A DNA stretch of 7,674 bases, from positions 1 through 7,674 of the forward strand of contig CALCDN010000168.1 of the NCBI GenBank assembly GCA_937900755.1. Direction: 5' to 3'. Every line of letters starts with the position of its first letter. Position 1 is the stretch's first letter. This document shows positions 6,113-7,674 of the stretch, piece after piece. The position numbers and the translations under genes are program-made. The DNA is from an uncultured Acetobacter sp. GTDB taxonomy: Bacteria; Pseudomonadota; Alphaproteobacteria; Acetobacterales; Acetobacteraceae. The notes under the pieces were generated by a model. That model was not told where the DNA came from, made no database searches, and saw only the letters and a list, made by a program, of their open reading frames with translations.

Positions 6113-6142
6113 ATCTGGCGCGCGCCCGCCACCGCGCCAGAT
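6113..6142 (+). promoter_or_regulatory. Perfect 10-bp inverted repeat in the symporter leader
   Basis: ATCTGGCGCG (6113-6122) and CGCGCCAGAT (6133-6142) are exact inverted copies with a ten-base loop. The element ends 33 bases before the symporter ATG. It could be a dimeric regulator's operator overlapping the start of transcription, or a 5'-terminal RNA hairpin. The nine bases ACCGCGCCA at 6131-6139 recur at 6168-6176, where the final A is the first base of the start codon, so the left arm has two possible pairing partners. Confidence 0.6.
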
Positions 6143-6158
6143 ACCTGAACAACACGGC

Positions 6159-6179
6159 ATGAACAGGACCGCGCCATGA
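6159..6179 (+). other. Six-codon mini-ORF overlapping the symporter start
   Basis: ATG 6159 opens a frame encoding MNRTAP that stops at TGA 6177-6179, sharing ATGA with the symporter ATG at 6176. Such an arrangement can couple re-initiation at the second ATG. There is no evident ribosome site before it (the upstream bases are CTGAACAACACGGC), so it may be a chance ORF. Confidence 0.25.
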
Positions 6180-7672
6180 GCCCTACCGACCTGCTGGTCA
6201 TGCTGGCCTACCTAGTGGCCATGCCGGTTGCAGCCCTTGTGCTGGCCGGGCGGCAGTCCTCTCCCTCCGCCTATCTGGAAGGGCGCAAGGACCTGCCGTG
6301 GTGGGCGCTGTGCCTCTCGCTTGTGGCGACGGAAACCTCCACCCTCACCGTTATCAGCGTGCCCGGCATCGCCTATGGCTCGGGCATGGTGTTTGTGGGG
6401 CTGGCACTGGGCTACCTTGGGGGGCGGGCCGTGGTGGCGTGGTGGTTCCTGCCCCTGTACCAGCAGGGCCACATGCTGAGCGCGTATGACTGGCTGGGCC
6501 TGCGTTTTGGCCCGGCCATGCAGCGGCTGGCCTCGGCCACGTTTTTGCTCACCCGCCTGCTGGCCGAGGCGGTGCGCCTGTTTGCGGGCATGCTGCCCCT
6601 TGCCACCATGCTGGCCGCCCTGCACTGGCATGTGCCCCAGCCCGTGCTGCTGGGTGCCATCATGCTGTTGACCCTGTTCTATACCGTATGCGGTGGCCTG
6701 CGCGCGGTGGTCTGGTCGGACAGTATCCAGTTCGGCCTGTATCTGTTCGGGGCCACGGCCTGCGCGGCACTGCTGTGGCGCAGCGCCCCCGCGGGCACAT
6801 GGCACACCCTGCATCAGGCGGGGCGGCTGCACCTGTTCGCCCACAACGCCGCTGTGCTCAACAGCCCCTTTACCCCCCTGGCAGCCCTTGGTGGGGGGGC
6901 CTTGCTCTCGGTTGCATCGCACGGGACAGACCAGCTCATGGTCCAGCGCGTGCTGGCCGCGCGCAGCCTGCGTGATGCGCGCATGGCCCTTATGGGCAGT
7001 GCTGTGGGGGTGGGGGTGCTGTTTGCCCTGCTCAGCCTGAGTGGCGTGCTGCTCTGGGCGCGCAATGGCGGGCAAACACTGGCGCAGGCGGGCTTTGCCA
7101 GCCCGGACGCCATTTTTCCCGCCTATATCGTGCATGACCTGCCACCGGGCCTGCGCGGGCTTATGCTGGCGGGTATTCTGGCCGCCACCATGGGCTCGCT
7201 CTCGGCCACACTTTCGGCCATGACAGCGGCCAGCGTGGGGGACTTTGCCCCCCTTTGCGCGCGGGCGGCGCGCACCCTGCGCTGCTCGGGGCTTGGGTTT
7301 GCCCGGCTGGTCAGCGTGGCGTGGGCCTGCGCGCTGGTGGCCTGTGCGGGGCTGTTCGCCCATGCCAGCCAGTCCGCCATCATGCTGGGCCTGTCCATTG
7401 CCGCATGCGGATATGGCCCCATGCTGGGCACATTTGTCGCGGGCATGGCCATACCCCGCGCCACGGCCCGCGCACTGGCCCCCGCCTTTGCGCTGAGCGT
7501 ACCCCTTATGGTGTGGGCTATGCTGGCCTGGCGCCCCAACGGGCACCCCCCAGCCTTTGCATGGCTGATTGTACTGGGCATGGTGGCCCTGTTCGGACTG
7601 GCGGGGTTATTCCATATCATGCACCCTGGCCTGAACACCCCGCCCGCCCGCAACCGGAAGCCGCGACCATGA
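6176..7672 (+). CDS. Sodium/solute symporter (SSS, SLC5-like) family transporter
   Basis: SSS proteins are inner-membrane transporters that import sugars, amino acids, carboxylates or similar solutes with Na+, using a LeuT-type fold. The 498 residues are almost wholly hydrophobic, consistent with about 13 membrane segments. Family blocks are SLVATETSTLTVISVPGIAY at 48-67, LGYLGGRAVVAWWFLP at 78-93, YTVCGGLRAVVWSDSIQ at 169-185, SHGTDQLMVQRVLAARS at 248-264 and GLMLAGILAATMGSLSATLSA from 328. At the Na2 site the usual SS pair (Ser364/Ser365 in vSGLT) appears to be Gly340-Ser341. The start is supported by AGGA at 6165-6168, seven bases upstream. The stop overlaps the next gene's ATG. The substrate cannot be told from sequence; the truncated downstream partner would be the best clue. 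An upstream inverted repeat may regulate it. Confidence 0.9.
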   Translation: MSPTDLLVMLAYLVAMPVAALVLAGRQSSPSAYLEGRKDLPWWALCLSLVATETSTLTVISVPGIAYGSGMVFVGLALGYLGGRAVVAWWFLPLYQQGHMLSAYDWLGLRFGPAMQRLASATFLLTRLLAEAVRLFAGMLPLATMLAALHWHVPQPVLLGAIMLLTLFYTVCGGLRAVVWSDSIQFGLYLFGATACAALLWRSAPAGTWHTLHQAGRLHLFAHNAAVLNSPFTPLAALGGGALLSVASHGTDQLMVQRVLAARSLRDARMALMGSAVGVGVLFALLSLSGVLLWARNGGQTLAQAGFASPDAIFPAYIVHDLPPGLRGLMLAGILAATMGSLSATLSAMTAASVGDFAPLCARAARTLRCSGLGFARLVSVAWACALVACAGLFAHASQSAIMLGLSIAACGYGPMLGTFVAGMAIPRATARALAPAFALSVPLMVWAMLAWRPNGHPPAFAWLIVLGMVALFGLAGLFHIMHPGLNTPPARNRKPRP

Positions 7673-7674
7673 AC
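7669..7674 (+). CDS. Probable start of a further gene, truncated by the window edge
   Basis: ATGAAC at the right edge overlaps the symporter TGA by four bases in an ATGA junction, and GGAAG lies eight bases upstream at 7656-7660. This is typical of translationally coupled genes in an operon. Only two codons (Met-Asn) are visible, so nothing can be said about the product. Confidence 0.45.

Noticed and set aside
6212..7546. Long minus-strand ORF (444 codons) antisense to the symporter
   Set aside because: Low-complexity Gly/Gln/His/Arg composition is typical of the complement of hydrophobic GC-rich genes; the sense strand is a clear SSS transporter.

Overview
The window is about 7.7 kb of GC-rich bacterial chromosome with ordinary housekeeping and stress-type genes. 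Protein content and base composition suggest an alphaproteobacterium, most plausibly an acetic acid bacterium (Acetobacteraceae, Komagataeibacter/Gluconacetobacter-like). That placement is inference from general resemblance, not from a marker gene. I see no tRNA, rRNA, CRISPR array, transposase or phage gene, and no sign of a mobile island.

Layout, left to right: (1) the C-terminal half of gpsA, glycerol-3-phosphate dehydrogenase (+), cut by the left edge. (2) A Dps ferritin-like protein (+) with a complete ferroxidase ligand set. (3) A 241-bp convergent spacer almost filled by a degenerate 13-bp tandem array, a 7-bp-stem hairpin and a hexamer array. (4) aspD, a PLP-dependent aspartate 4-decarboxylase (-), then, upstream of it on the same strand, (5) an AI-2E/PerM-family membrane protein (-). 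(6) A divergent intergenic region rich in short direct repeats, leading to (7) a TetR/AcrR-family regulator (+). (8) msrB, methionine-(R)-sulfoxide reductase (-), convergent with the regulator; the two stop codons lie in opposite arms of one small inverted repeat. (9) A leader region with a promoter-like pair, a perfect 10-bp inverted repeat and a six-codon mini-ORF. (10) A sodium/solute symporter (SSS) family transporter (+), whose stop codon overlaps the ATG of a further gene cut by the right edge.

The genes do not form one pathway. Dps (iron and peroxide protection) and MsrB (repair of oxidised methionine) fit an oxidative-stress theme, and aspartate decarboxylation consumes a proton and can support acid tolerance; these links are inference. 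The points most worth a second look are non-coding: the repeat cluster between the AI-2E-family gene and the TetR gene, and the symporter leader, where one arm of a perfect hairpin can also pair with the symporter start-codon region. I found no convincing new multi-gene system.
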